Origin: an uncultured Eubacteriales bacterium
GTDB taxonomy: Bacteria; Bacillota; Clostridia; Oscillospirales; CAG-382
Length of the DNA: 14,961 nucleotides
Direction: 5' to 3'
Assembly: GCA_900548115.1 (NCBI GenBank)
Contig: URJL01000050.1
Location: 1-14,961 of the forward strand
Program-made: the position numbers and the translations under genes
The notes under the pieces: generated by a model
Database searches by the model: none
What the model was told of the DNA's origin: nothing
The model's input: the letters and a program-made list of their open reading frames with translations, nothing else
Part shown: positions 6,142 to 13,745 of the stretch, in pieces
Layout of the letters: each line of letters begins with the position of its first letter
How positions within the stretch are numbered: position 1 is the first letter of the stretch

Positions 6142-8229
6142 ATGAATTCCATCACCGAAATTTTCGGAAGTCTTGTTTTTGACGACCGTGTTATGAGAGA
6201 ACGTCTCCCCAAGGAGACCTATAAGGCGCTCAAAAAGACCCGCGAAAACGGAAAAAGTCTGGATAAGAGTATCGCCAACATCGTCGCCGCCGCCATGAAG
6301 GACTGGGCGGTCGAGCACGGCGCCACGCACTTCACCCATTGGTTCCAGCCGATGACGGGATATACGGCGGAAAAACACGACAGCTTCATCTCGCCGATGG
6401 GCGACGGCAGCGTCATTTTGGAGTTCTCGGGCAAGGAACTTGTCAAGGGTGAGTCGGACGCTTCCTCTTTCCCGTCGGGCGGACTTCGCGCGACCTTCGA
6501 AGCGCGCGGTTACACGGCATGGGATCCGACGGCATATGCCTTTATCAAGGATCGCACGCTCTGCATTCCGACCGTGTTCTGCTCATATGCGGGCGATGCG
6601 CTCGATAAGAAAACGCCGCTTTTGCGCTCGAACGAGGTCTTGAACAAGCAGGCACTGCGCATTCTGCGCCTGTTCGGCGACACCAAAACGACGCGTGTTA
6701 TCGCAACCGTCGGCGCGGAGCAGGAATATTTCATCGTCGACCGCGAGCTTTACTTAAAGCGCAAGGATCTTATTTTCTGCGGAAGAACGCTTTTCGGCGC
6801 AAAGCCGCCCAAGAGTCAGGAAATGGAGGCGCACTATTACGGCACGATCAAGCCCCGCATTTCCGCTTACATGAAAGAACTGGACGAAGAACTGTGGAAG
6901 CTCGGAATCCTTGCCAAGACCGAACACAACGAGGTCGCGCCGGCACAGCACGAGCTTGCTCCGATCTATACCTCGACCAACATTGCGACCGATCATAACC
7001 AGCTTATGATGGAGATGATGAAGACGGTGGCGCGCCGCCACGGAATGGAATGTCTTCTCCACGAAAAGCCCTTCGCCGGCGTCAACGGAAGCGGCAAGCA
7101 TAACAACTGGGCGCTTTCCACAAACGAAGGAGTAAACCTTTTGGAGCCGGGTGATTCGCCGATCGAAAATGCACAGTTTCTGCTGTTTTTGGTTGCTGTT
7201 ATCAAGGCAGTCGACGAATATCAGGATCTTTTGCGTGTTTCGGTGTCGGGTCCCGGAAACGATCACCGCCTCGGTGCAAACGAAGCACCGCCCGCCATTA
7301 TTTCCATGTCGGTGGGGGATGAGCTGGGCGAGATACTCGACAGCATCGAGAGCGGAAAAGACTACGCGCAAAAGGAAAAGATCGATATGCGCATCGGCGT
7401 GCATGTCCTGCCGCGCTTTGCCCGCGATACCACCGATCGCAACCGCACAAGCCCCTTTGCCTTTACGGGCAACAAATTCGAATTCCGCTCGGTCGGTTCG
7501 TCTGCGTCAATCTCCACGCCGAATGTCGTGCTCAATACCATTGTCGCAAAGGAACTTTGCGAATTTGCCGATAAGCTGGAGGGCGCGCCCGACTTTACCG
7601 TTGCGCTCAACGAGCTGATCATCACGACCATCCGTGAGCATAAACGCATTATTTTTAACGGCAACAATTACAGCGAGGGATGGGTAAAAGAAGCGGAAAA
7701 ACGCGGATTGCTGAATCTCAAAACCTCGGTCGACGCGTTCCCGTATTTCATTCACCCCAAAAATAAAGAGCTGTTTATGTCGTTCGGTATCTATTCCGAA
7801 GCCGAGATGCATGCGCGCTACGAGATTTACCTCGAAAATTATGTCAAGACCCTCAATATCGAAGCGCTTACCATGCTCGAAATGATAAAAAAAGAGATTA
7901 TTCCGTCGGTGACGGCATACTGCAAGGAGCTTGCGGGAAGCATTGCGATGAAAAAGAGCATCGGAATCGAAGAGGACAGCCTCGAACGGGAGCTGATCGA
8001 AAAGCTCTCTTCGCTGAACAAGTGTCTTTACAAAAAATCCTCCGAGATCGAGCTTCGTCTTTTGGATCTTCACACCGTGTCCGACATGCGGGAAAAGGCG
8101 GTCTTTATCAAGGACGTGATCTTTCCGATCATGCAGGAGGCGCGCGCCGTATCCGACAGCATGGAAAGCTGGGTCTCGGAAAAATACTGGCCCTTCCCGA
8201 CCTACAGCGAGCTTTTGTTCTCGATATAA
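6142..8229 (+). CDS. glnN: type III glutamine synthetase (GSIII)
   Basis: The enzyme joins ammonia to glutamate using ATP, the main entry point of ammonia in many gut anaerobes. Its 695 residues match the large GSIII form, not the roughly 450-residue type I. Visible blocks are the GSIII-specific EKHDSFISPMGDG (77-89), SFPSGGLRATFEARG (109-123), GAEQEYF with the metal-binding glutamates (191-197), EHNEVAPAQHELAP (261-274) and NGSGKHNNW (315-323). The end is a long helical tail, also typical. GGAGG lies five bases before the ATG at 6142. It is transcribed alone from a consensus promoter, with a leader hairpin upstream and its own terminator downstream. No P-II, ANTAR regulator or glutamate synthase gene is near. 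The identity is clear; glnA is also used as the symbol. Confidence 0.96.
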   Translation: MNSITEIFGSLVFDDRVMRERLPKETYKALKKTRENGKSLDKSIANIVAAAMKDWAVEHGATHFTHWFQPMTGYTAEKHDSFISPMGDGSVILEFSGKELVKGESDASSFPSGGLRATFEARGYTAWDPTAYAFIKDRTLCIPTVFCSYAGDALDKKTPLLRSNEVLNKQALRILRLFGDTKTTRVIATVGAEQEYFIVDRELYLKRKDLIFCGRTLFGAKPPKSQEMEAHYYGTIKPRISAYMKELDEELWKLGILAKTEHNEVAPAQHELAPIYTSTNIATDHNQLMMEMMKTVARRHGMECLLHEKPFAGVNGSGKHNNWALSTNEGVNLLEPGDSPIENAQFLLFLVAVIKAVDEYQDLLRVSVSGPGNDHRLGANEAPPAIISMSVGDELGEILDSIESGKDYAQKEKIDMRIGVHVLPRFARDTTDRNRTSPFAFTGNKFEFRSVGSSASISTPNVVLNTIVAKELCEFADKLEGAPDFTVALNELIITTIREHKRIIFNGNNYSEGWVKEAEKRGLLNLKTSVDAFPYFIHPKNKELFMSFGIYSEAEMHARYEIYLENYVKTLNIEALTMLEMIKKEIIPSVTAYCKELAGSIAMKKSIGIEEDSLERELIEKLSSLNKCLYKKSSEIELRLLDLHTVSDMREKAVFIKDVIFPIMQEARAVSDSMESWVSEKYWPFPTYSELLFSI

Positions 8230-8236
8230 GTTTTTG

Positions 8237-8275
8237 ACGCCCGATAAAGAAATCTATCGGGCGTATTTATATTTT
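8237..8275 (+). terminator. Rho-independent terminator of glutamine synthetase
   Basis: ACGCCCGATA (8237-8246) and TATCGGGCGT (8255-8264) form a perfect 10-bp stem with an eight-base loop, followed by a T-rich stretch. It begins seven bases after the glnN stop. Confidence 0.88.
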
Positions 8276-8362
8276 ATTTACAATAATTCGACAAAATATG
8301 CGGTATTTTCCTGTAAAATAATAGCTGTTTGTGTGTTAAAACTATATTCGTCGGGGGTATTT

Positions 8363-9856
8363 ATGAGCGGGAAAATCGGATTTGATAAGGAACTTTACAT
8401 TGCCGAGCAGTCGGAACAGATACGCAAGCGAATCCAAAAATTCGGCGGAAAGCTATATCTTGAATTCGGCGGAAAGCTGTTTGATGACTATCATGCGTCG
8501 CGCGTTCTCCCCGGGTTTGCGCCCGATATCAAGGTGCAGATGCTGAAGAAGATCGCCGACACGGTCGAGATCGTTATGGTCATCAATGCGTCGGACATCG
8601 AAAAGAACAAAATGCGCAGCGACCTCGGCATCACGTATGATGCCGACGTTCTCCGCCTGTACGATGCCTTTACGGGCATCGGGCTTTATGTCGGAAGTGT
8701 CGTCATTGCGCAATACAGCGGTCAGCCGGCGGCGAAAAACTTCAAAAAGAAACTGGAAAGCCTCGGCATCCGTGTCTTTTTGCATTATCCGATTGAGGGA
8801 TATCCGCTCAATGTCAAGCACATCGTCAGCGACGAGGGACTCGGCAAGAACGATTACATCGAAACCTCCCGCCCGCTTGTTGTCATTACGGCTCCCGGCC
8901 CCGGAAGCGGAAAGATGGCGACCTGCCTGTCGCAGCTTTATCATGAGCATAAGCGCGGCATTTCAGCAGGATATGCAAAGTATGAGACCTTCCCGATTTG
9001 GAACATTCCGCTCAAGCACCCTGTAAACCTTGCGTATGAGGCAGCGACCGCTGATCTGAACGACGTTAATATGATCGATCCCTTTCATCTGGAGGCATAC
9101 GGCGAAACGACGGTCAATTATAATCGCGACGTTGAGATATTCCCCGTTCTGAACGCGATTTTCGAAAAAATCGCGGGCGAAAGTCCGTATAAGTCTCCGA
9201 CTGATATGGGCGTCAACATGGCGGGGTATGCCATTGTGGACGATGAAGTGGTCTGCAAGGCTTCAAAGGATGAGATTATCCGCCGTTATTATACGGCGTT
9301 GTGCAACCGCCGCATGGGTAAGGAGACCGACGAGGTTGTCGGCAAGATTGAACTTCTGATGAAGCAGGCGGGTATCACCCCCGAGGATCGTACCTGCGTA
9401 AAAGCGGCGCTCCTACGCAGCGAAGAGACCGACAACCGTCCTGCCGTTGCCATCGAGCTTTCCGACGGAACGATCGTGACGGGCAAGACAAGCCAGCTCT
9501 TCGGAGCTTCTTCGGCAGCTCTTCTCAACGCCGTAAAGAGACTTGCGGGGATTGATAAGGAAACGTCGATCATCAAGCGTGAGGTTATCGAGCCGGTTCA
9601 GGCTCTCAAGACCGAGGTGCTCGGCAACCACAACCCTCGTCTTCATTCGGACGAGACGCTGGTCGCTCTTTCGGTCAGCGCCGCAGACAGTCCCGTTGCA
9701 AAAAAAGCGTTCGATATGCTGTCGGCTCTTCGCGGATGCCAGGCACATTCTACGGTCATTTTGGCACAGGTCGATCAGGATACCTACCGCAAGCTCGGCA
9801 TCCACCTTACGTGTGAGCCGAAATACGAAACGAAGAAGTTGTTCCACGGCAGATAA
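8363..9856 (+). CDS. DUF1846 (UPF0371) family protein
   Basis: This 497-residue protein belongs to the highly conserved DUF1846 family, whose biochemical role I do not know. Conserved stretches include FGGKLYLEFGGKLFDDYHAS (27-46), VLPGFAPD (48-55), SDEGLGKNDYIETSRPLVVI (156-175), the phosphate-loop-like APGPGSGKMATCLSQLYHE (177-195) and a block at about 220-260 with LNDVNMIDPFHLEAYGET. The glycine-rich APGPGSGK suggests nucleotide or phosphate binding but lacks the Ser/Thr after the lysine of a true Walker A. I choose ATG 8363 because the family starts at this methionine and GGGGG lies five bases upstream. The open frame before it runs through the glnN terminator. It is a separate unit after glnN, ended by its own terminator. 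No clear promoter was found in 8276-8362. Confidence 0.9.
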   Translation: MSGKIGFDKELYIAEQSEQIRKRIQKFGGKLYLEFGGKLFDDYHASRVLPGFAPDIKVQMLKKIADTVEIVMVINASDIEKNKMRSDLGITYDADVLRLYDAFTGIGLYVGSVVIAQYSGQPAAKNFKKKLESLGIRVFLHYPIEGYPLNVKHIVSDEGLGKNDYIETSRPLVVITAPGPGSGKMATCLSQLYHEHKRGISAGYAKYETFPIWNIPLKHPVNLAYEAATADLNDVNMIDPFHLEAYGETTVNYNRDVEIFPVLNAIFEKIAGESPYKSPTDMGVNMAGYAIVDDEVVCKASKDEIIRRYYTALCNRRMGKETDEVVGKIELLMKQAGITPEDRTCVKAALLRSEETDNRPAVAIELSDGTIVTGKTSQLFGASSAALLNAVKRLAGIDKETSIIKREVIEPVQALKTEVLGNHNPRLHSDETLVALSVSAADSPVAKKAFDMLSALRGCQAHSTVILAQVDQDTYRKLGIHLTCEPKYETKKLFHGR

Positions 9857-9892
9857 GCCGCTCGGCTCATCCATCTCGATTTTTACGATTTT

Positions 9893-9920
9893 ACGGACAC
9901 TCCTCTCGGGTGTCCGTTTT
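9893..9920 (+). terminator. Rho-independent terminator of the DUF1846 gene
   Basis: ACGGACAC (9893-9900) pairs with GTGTCCGT (9910-9917) and runs into TTTT. The loop has further C/G pairing. It lies 37 bases after the stop at 9856. Confidence 0.85.
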
Positions 9921-9935
9921 CGTTCGATGGGACAA

Positions 9936-9963
9936 ATTCCGCAGGCAAATCTCTTTGCGGAAT
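9936..9963. repeat. inverted repeat without T tract
   Basis: ATTCCGCA (9936-9943) and TGCGGAAT (9956-9963) are complementary. An alternative inner fold is GCAAA-TCTC-TTTGC. Neither strand follows it with a proper T run, so it is not a convincing terminator. It lies between two that are. Confidence 0.5.
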
Positions 9964-9965
9964 GA

Positions 9966-10003
9966 AAAAGGCGCTTCGCTTAATTTAATGCGAAGCGCCT
10001 TTT
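9966..10003. terminator. bidirectional Rho-independent terminator between convergent genes
   Basis: AAAAGGCGCTTCGC (9966-9979) and GCGAAGCGCCTTTT (9990-10003) form a perfect 14-bp stem around a ten-base AT loop. T runs follow on the plus strand (TTTTCGTTTTC) and on the minus strand (TTTTTCATTCC). It can stop the plus-strand DUF1846 transcript and the minus-strand GHKL gene, which ends at 10035. Confidence 0.9.
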
Positions 10004-10034
10004 CGTTTTCGAAATTGCGGTTTTATGCTGAAAT

Positions 10035-10508
10035 TCAATTGAAAAGCCCAAGGCAGAATGTATAGCAAATCATGCCCTTTTCGCTCGAACAGACGAAATC
10101 CCCTCCGATTTTTTCCGACTTTTCCTTGATATCCGAAAGCTCGGCGCGGTTTTCGTCGGCAAAGTCAGCGGCTTCATTCGGAGAACTGATCTTTCCCGCC
10201 GAAGCCTTCATGGAGATCAAAAGCTGACCCGAACGCACCAAAATTGCGGTATAAAGATATTTTCTCTCGGATTCCGATGCGACATGAACGGCGTCATCAA
10301 AAAGCGCACATAACACCACGCTCAGCGCTTCGTCCGAAACGGGAAGCCTTCCCACGTCGGCAATGCGCATTTCGGTTCGAATGGCGAGCTGCTCGGCTCT
10401 TTTGCGCTGCTCGAGAAGCAAAAGATTGAGCTTTGTGTGAGCAAAACCCGGAACGGGTGCGGAGTTTTCCGCTTTCAGTTTGATTTCATTTGAAAATGCA
10501 AGGTTCAT
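10035..10508 (-). CDS. stand-alone, degenerate GHKL (AgrC/HATPase_c-like) domain protein
   Basis: This 157-residue protein has no transmembrane, sensor or phospho-acceptor histidine region. Its middle resembles the ATP-binding half of AgrC-type kinases: KLNLLLLEQRKRAEQLAI (26-43), then LPVSDEALSVVLCALFDDAV (55-74) where the N box should be, then LLISMKAS (97-104) and EKIGGDF (132-138). The key residues are gone. The N-box Asn is Asp72, no DxGxG motif follows LLISM, and the glycine lid before the last helix reads NRAEL. It is therefore probably unable to hydrolyse ATP, and may bind a partner or a ligand instead. AAGGAG precedes the ATG at 10508. It starts 27 bases after the DraG-macrodomain gene on the same strand and is probably cotranscribed with it. 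Homology is read by eye, so the family call is moderate. Confidence 0.6.
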   Translation of the reverse strand: MNLAFSNEIKLKAENSAPVPGFAHTKLNLLLLEQRKRAEQLAIRTEMRIADVGRLPVSDEALSVVLCALFDDAVHVASESERKYLYTAILVRSGQLLISMKASAGKISSPNEAADFADENRAELSDIKEKSEKIGGDFVCSSEKGMICYTFCLGLFN

Positions 10509-10535
10509 AACGGTTTCTCCTTTATGTGTGATATT

Positions 10536-12254
10536 TTAAAAATCGACGGTTTCCGTAAGTCTGTCCAGATCATAGCGTTCGATCTGAGCGCGGCAGATCT
10601 CAAGCTCCTGTTCGTTTTTTACAATCCATCCGATCTTTCCGAACACCCCGGGGTTTTTCAAAACAAATTCCACGACGGTGCGCACGGCGATCTTGGCGCC
10701 GAATTCGGTGGGAAAATCGTGAACGCCGACCGAAACGGGTAAAAAAGCGATACTGCGCGCACCGTGTTCGGCGGCAAGGATCAAGGCGGTTCGATAGCAC
10801 GAGGCAAGATATTCGCCTTCGCCGTGCTTGCCGTCCTGCCATTTCGGTCCTACCGTTTTGATCACGAAGCGGCAGGGCAGGTCTTCCGTATATACGATAC
10901 GCGCCGAACCGACGGTAAGCTCACTCGGATCGGTATCTTTTTTCATTCCCGAAAAGGTGAGCACCTCCGAATGCATAACGGCGTCGTACCCGTCGGTGTC
11001 GGAAATGTTTCCGATTTGAGCGCCGATAAAAATAGAGGAATCGGTCGGGCGCGGCGGCTTTTCGCGCCGCATTTCCAGATACTTTTCCACCCATTTCGGA
11101 TCGGACAGACAGGATTCTTCGTTGATACAGCTTCGGTGCAGATCATCGGCGATTTCCAAAATGACATCCGAAAGTTCGAGGTTCTTCTTAAATTCGGAAC
11201 CGATTCGAGAATATCCGCAAAGAGCGCCGAGAAGATTTCCCGTGACCGCTCCCGTCGAATCGCTGTCGCCGTCGTGATTAACGGCGGCAAGTACGCCTGC
11301 CGAAAAATTATCCGAATAACGAAGAGTACAGTAGAGCGCAATGGCGAGCGTTTCCTCCGCGACCCATCCTTGCCCGAGACTTCGAATGTTCTCTTCGTCG
11401 GGACGGTTGTTTTTTGCCAGAACAGCGGCGCGGTCGATCAGTCGAAACAGCTCGCCTACCTCGGGTGCCGAGGGGAATATACCTCGTACCGTATTCATCG
11501 CCTCCGTTATAATCGAAGAAAGAAGCGTAGGTCGGGAGGCAAACACAATGCGCCGCAGGATATGACAGAGAACGGCGGCGCTGATATAACCGTGCGGATG
11601 ACCGTGCGTTACGGCGGCGATCTGCGCCGATTCGTAATCCAGCTTTTCGATATTGCCGCAAAAGCGTGCCGTGTCGTGATCGAGCGCAAGAGGCGCTATT
11701 CGCATGACGCCGCCGCAACCCTTGGAGTCGTTTTTCGTAAAAGCAATAAAATCATCGGGCGGCTCGCGATGTTTCAGCGCGGTGAGCGAGGAAATGCAGG
11801 TGTTTCCGGGTGCACGGCTGCGGTAAAGCTCCCGCACATCGCGAAGCCAGCTTACGCTTCCGCCTGAAAAACCGCGGTGATAACCTTTTCCGCTTTCAAA
11901 AGGCTGGACTTGCGTTACAAGCCAGTCGCGATAGGAAAGCGCGGCAAAATAGCGCGGCTTTTGACGAAATTTTCCCGCAAGGCGAAGCGTTTTTCCGGCA
12001 AGCAGACCGACGGCGGTAAAAAGCGTCATCTGCGTATCGTCCGAAATGACCGCAAGACCCGAGGACGAAAGGGAATAAGAGGTGATTCCGTCTTTTCCGA
12101 AACGTTCCCGAATCTGCTCGTAGGAAAGAAACTCCGCAGGATAGCCGAGTGCATCCCCGACCGCACCGCCGAAAAGACAGCCGCGTATCCTGTCCGCAGT
12201 ATCGTTCGCACCGCGCATTCTTCCGAAGCGCGCGGCGGAAAATTCGTTCTGCAT
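10536..12254 (-). CDS. ADP-ribosylglycohydrolase (DraG family) fused to a degenerate C-terminal macrodomain
   Basis: The 572-residue protein has two parts. Residues about 20-370 are a DraG/ARH hydrolase, which removes ADP-ribose from targets using two metal ions. The metal motifs are intact: GAVGDALG (30-37), SDDTQMTLF (71-79), KGCGGVMRIAPLAL (178-191), THGHPHGY (216-223) and NHDGDSDSTGAVTGNLLGA (326-344). Residues about 408-535 are a macrodomain. GNISDTDGYDAVMHS (415-429) aligns with the usual GDIT..VDAIVNAAN, but the NAAN residues are replaced and the first glycine-rich loop is eroded. The later CRFVIKTVGPKW (461-472), EYLASCYRTALILAAEHG (481-498) and the phosphate loop PVSVGVHDFP (506-515) remain. 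AGGAGG stands before ATG 12254. It is first in a two-gene unit with the GHKL protein. The hydrolase call is strong and the macrodomain decay is my reading. Confidence 0.88.
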   Translation of the reverse strand: MQNEFSAARFGRMRGANDTADRIRGCLFGGAVGDALGYPAEFLSYEQIRERFGKDGITSYSLSSSGLAVISDDTQMTLFTAVGLLAGKTLRLAGKFRQKPRYFAALSYRDWLVTQVQPFESGKGYHRGFSGGSVSWLRDVRELYRSRAPGNTCISSLTALKHREPPDDFIAFTKNDSKGCGGVMRIAPLALDHDTARFCGNIEKLDYESAQIAAVTHGHPHGYISAAVLCHILRRIVFASRPTLLSSIITEAMNTVRGIFPSAPEVGELFRLIDRAAVLAKNNRPDEENIRSLGQGWVAEETLAIALYCTLRYSDNFSAGVLAAVNHDGDSDSTGAVTGNLLGALCGYSRIGSEFKKNLELSDVILEIADDLHRSCINEESCLSDPKWVEKYLEMRREKPPRPTDSSIFIGAQIGNISDTDGYDAVMHSEVLTFSGMKKDTDPSELTVGSARIVYTEDLPCRFVIKTVGPKWQDGKHGEGEYLASCYRTALILAAEHGARSIAFLPVSVGVHDFPTEFGAKIAVRTVVEFVLKNPGVFGKIGWIVKNEQELEICRAQIERYDLDRLTETVDF

Positions 12255-12304
12255 GCAATTTACCTCCTTTCGTGTGTGCTTTTTGTTTCCGCGTTTATTG
12301 TATC

Positions 12305-12346
12305 ACGGTCAAAAATATTTTTCTACCCTTTTGCAGAATTGACCGT
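12305..12346. promoter_or_regulatory. 8-bp inverted repeat upstream of the DraG-macrodomain gene
   Basis: ACGGTCAA (12305-12312) and TTGACCGT (12339-12346) are perfect complements separated by 26 bases of AT-rich DNA. They lie 50-92 bases before the ATG at 12254. Just downstream on the minus strand is TACAAT (12302-12297), a fair -10 box with no good -35 partner. Spaced half-sites around a weak promoter suggest an operator, which is an inference. Confidence 0.35.
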
Positions 12347-12375
12347 TTTTTTGACAGAATTCGCCAAAAAACATA

Positions 12376-12387
12376 CCGACCGGTCGG
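12376..12387. promoter_or_regulatory. 12-bp perfect palindrome, TetR-operator-like
   Basis: CCGACCGGTCGG is a perfect palindrome, extended on one side to ATACCGACCGGTCGG. Such sequences are typical of TetR-family operators, and it lies in the control region of the DraG-macrodomain gene, about 120 bases before its start. No TetR gene is in the window. It could instead be part of a short hairpin (TCGCC at 12361 and GGCGA at 12386). Confidence 0.35.
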
Positions 12388-12404
12388 CGAAAAAACAAAA
12401 GAAA

Positions 12405-12436
12405 ACGAAAAAAGGAGCCGAAGCTCCTTTTTTCGT
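12405..12436. terminator. Rho-independent terminator after clpB
   Basis: ACGAAAAAAGGAGC (12405-12418) and GCTCCTTTTTTCGT (12423-12436) are perfectly complementary around a CGAA tetraloop. It follows the clpB stop on the minus strand by 26 bases. The symmetrical A/T runs make it able to work in both directions. Confidence 0.88.
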
Positions 12437-12462
12437 TTTTATGATTTTGCGCTCCGCGCGCA

Positions 12463-13737
12463 TTATTCCGCTTTGGGCGTACAGGTGAGAATGCCGTCTT
12501 TTGCATCCAAAACAAGCGTCGAACCCGCTTTGACATCGCCCTTCAGAATGACCTTGGCAATGAGCGTTTCGGCGGCGCTTTGCAGATATCTCTTCAAAGG
12601 ACGCGCACCGTAGACGGGATCGAAGCCGCCTTCGATGATCAGGCTCTTTGCGGCGTCGGTGACCTCAAGACCGAGATTTCCGACCGCGGCGCTCGCAAGA
12701 CGGTTCTTAAGACCCGCAAGCAGGTTGTCGATAATGCCGCCGAGGTTTTCTTTTGTAAGGGGTTTAAAGAGAATGATCTCATCCAAACGGTTCAAGAATT
12801 CGGGACGGAAGGAGGCGCGAAGATCCTGCATGACCTTTTCGCGGGCATCCTCGCGGATCTCGCCCTCGGGCGTAATGCCGTCGAGCAGATAAGAACTGCC
12901 GAGGTTTGAAGTCAGGATAATGATGGTGTTCTTGAAATCGACCGTGCGCCCCTGACTGTCGGTGATCCGACCGTCGTCGAGAATCTGAAGCAGAATATTG
13001 AATACATCGGGGTGCGCTTTTTCGACCTCATCGAACAATACGACGCTGTACGGATGCCGGCGAACCGCTTCGGTCAACTGACCGCCTTCATCATATCCGA
13101 CATATCCGGGAGGCGCTCCGATAAGACGCGAGACACTGTATTTTTCCATATATTCGGTCATATCGATACGAACCATGTTGTGCTCGTCGTCAAACAGGCA
13201 ATCGGCAAGTGTCTTGGCAAGCTCTGTCTTGCCGACACCGGTGGGACCGAGGAACAGAAAGCTTCCGATCGGACGGTTCGGGTCGGATATGCCCGCACGC
13301 GAACGTTGAATGGCTTCGCTGACAAGACGAACCGCTTCGTCCTGACCGATGACGCGCTTGTGCAGAATGTTCTCAAGATGCAGGAGCTTCTCACGCTCGC
13401 CCTCTACCAGCTTCGAAACCGGAATGCCCGTCCAGCGCGCGACGACGTCGGCAATTTCTTCCTCCGTGACGGTCGAGCGCACAAGAGTGTTTCGGTTCTT
13501 CGACTCGGCAAGCTTTTCGGCATCGGCAAGCTTCTTTTGCAAGGCGGGCAGCTCGGAGTATTGCAGCTTTGCCGCACGCTCGTATTCGCCGCGCAGCTGT
13601 GCCTGTTCGATATCGCCCGTCATCTTTTCAATGTCGGCTTTCAGCTTCTTGACATCCTCCGCCGACTGCTTCTCGGCTTCCCAACGGGCTTTCATTTCCT
13701 TATACTTGTCACGCATTTCGGCAAGTTCTTTTTGCAA
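12463..13737 (-). CDS. clpB: ClpB disaggregase, C-terminal half only (5' part replaced at a chimeric junction)
   Basis: This is the second half of the ClpB (Hsp104-type) AAA+ chaperone, which pulls proteins out of aggregates with DnaK. It starts inside the coiled-coil middle domain (from KELAEMRDKYKEMKARW) and then carries the second ATPase domain. Motifs are Walker A GPTGVGKT, pore loop GAPPGYVGYDEGG, Walker B VVLFDEVEKAHPD, sensor-1 TSNLGS, arginine-finger region SFRPEFLNRLDE and sensor-2 GARPLKR. The N domain, the first ATPase domain and the start of the middle domain, roughly 430 residues of a normal 860, are missing. Instead the frame continues without a stop into about 40 residues of a HicB-like protein, opening at ATG 13848. 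Base composition and codon use here match the left part of the window. The coding strand ends before a strong terminator. The real 5' half probably lies elsewhere in this genome. Confidence 0.9.
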   Translation of the reverse strand: MQKELAEMRDKYKEMKARWEAEKQSAEDVKKLKADIEKMTGDIEQAQLRGEYERAAKLQYSELPALQKKLADAEKLAESKNRNTLVRSTVTEEEIADVVARWTGIPVSKLVEGEREKLLHLENILHKRVIGQDEAVRLVSEAIQRSRAGISDPNRPIGSFLFLGPTGVGKTELAKTLADCLFDDEHNMVRIDMTEYMEKYSVSRLIGAPPGYVGYDEGGQLTEAVRRHPYSVVLFDEVEKAHPDVFNILLQILDDGRITDSQGRTVDFKNTIIILTSNLGSSYLLDGITPEGEIREDAREKVMQDLRASFRPEFLNRLDEIILFKPLTKENLGGIIDNLLAGLKNRLASAAVGNLGLEVTDAAKSLIIEGGFDPVYGARPLKRYLQSAAETLIAKVILKGDVKAGSTLVLDAKDGILTCTPKAE

Positions 13738-13745
13738 AGCTTCAA
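13720..13745. other. chimeric junction between Bacillota-like and Bacteroidota-like DNA
   Basis: The reading frame passes from HicB-like residues ending TFEALQKE into ClpB residues beginning KELAEMRD. The shared codons for Lys-Glu (around 13726-13732) could be the few bases of overlap that joined two sequences. On the left the DNA is GC-rich, with Bacillota ribosome sites. On the right it is AT-rich, with Bacteroidota promoters. Both genes are cut at the same point. Confidence 0.75.

Noticed and set aside
8276..8362. Promoter for the DUF1846 gene
   Set aside because: TCGACA and TAAAAT are present but 20 bases apart, and TTTACA has no -10 partner at a proper distance. Not convincing enough to list.
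10764..11867. Plus-strand open frame (367 residues) opposite the DraG-macrodomain gene
   Set aside because: The opposite strand has complete ADP-ribosylglycohydrolase motifs. This frame has no recognisable domain.
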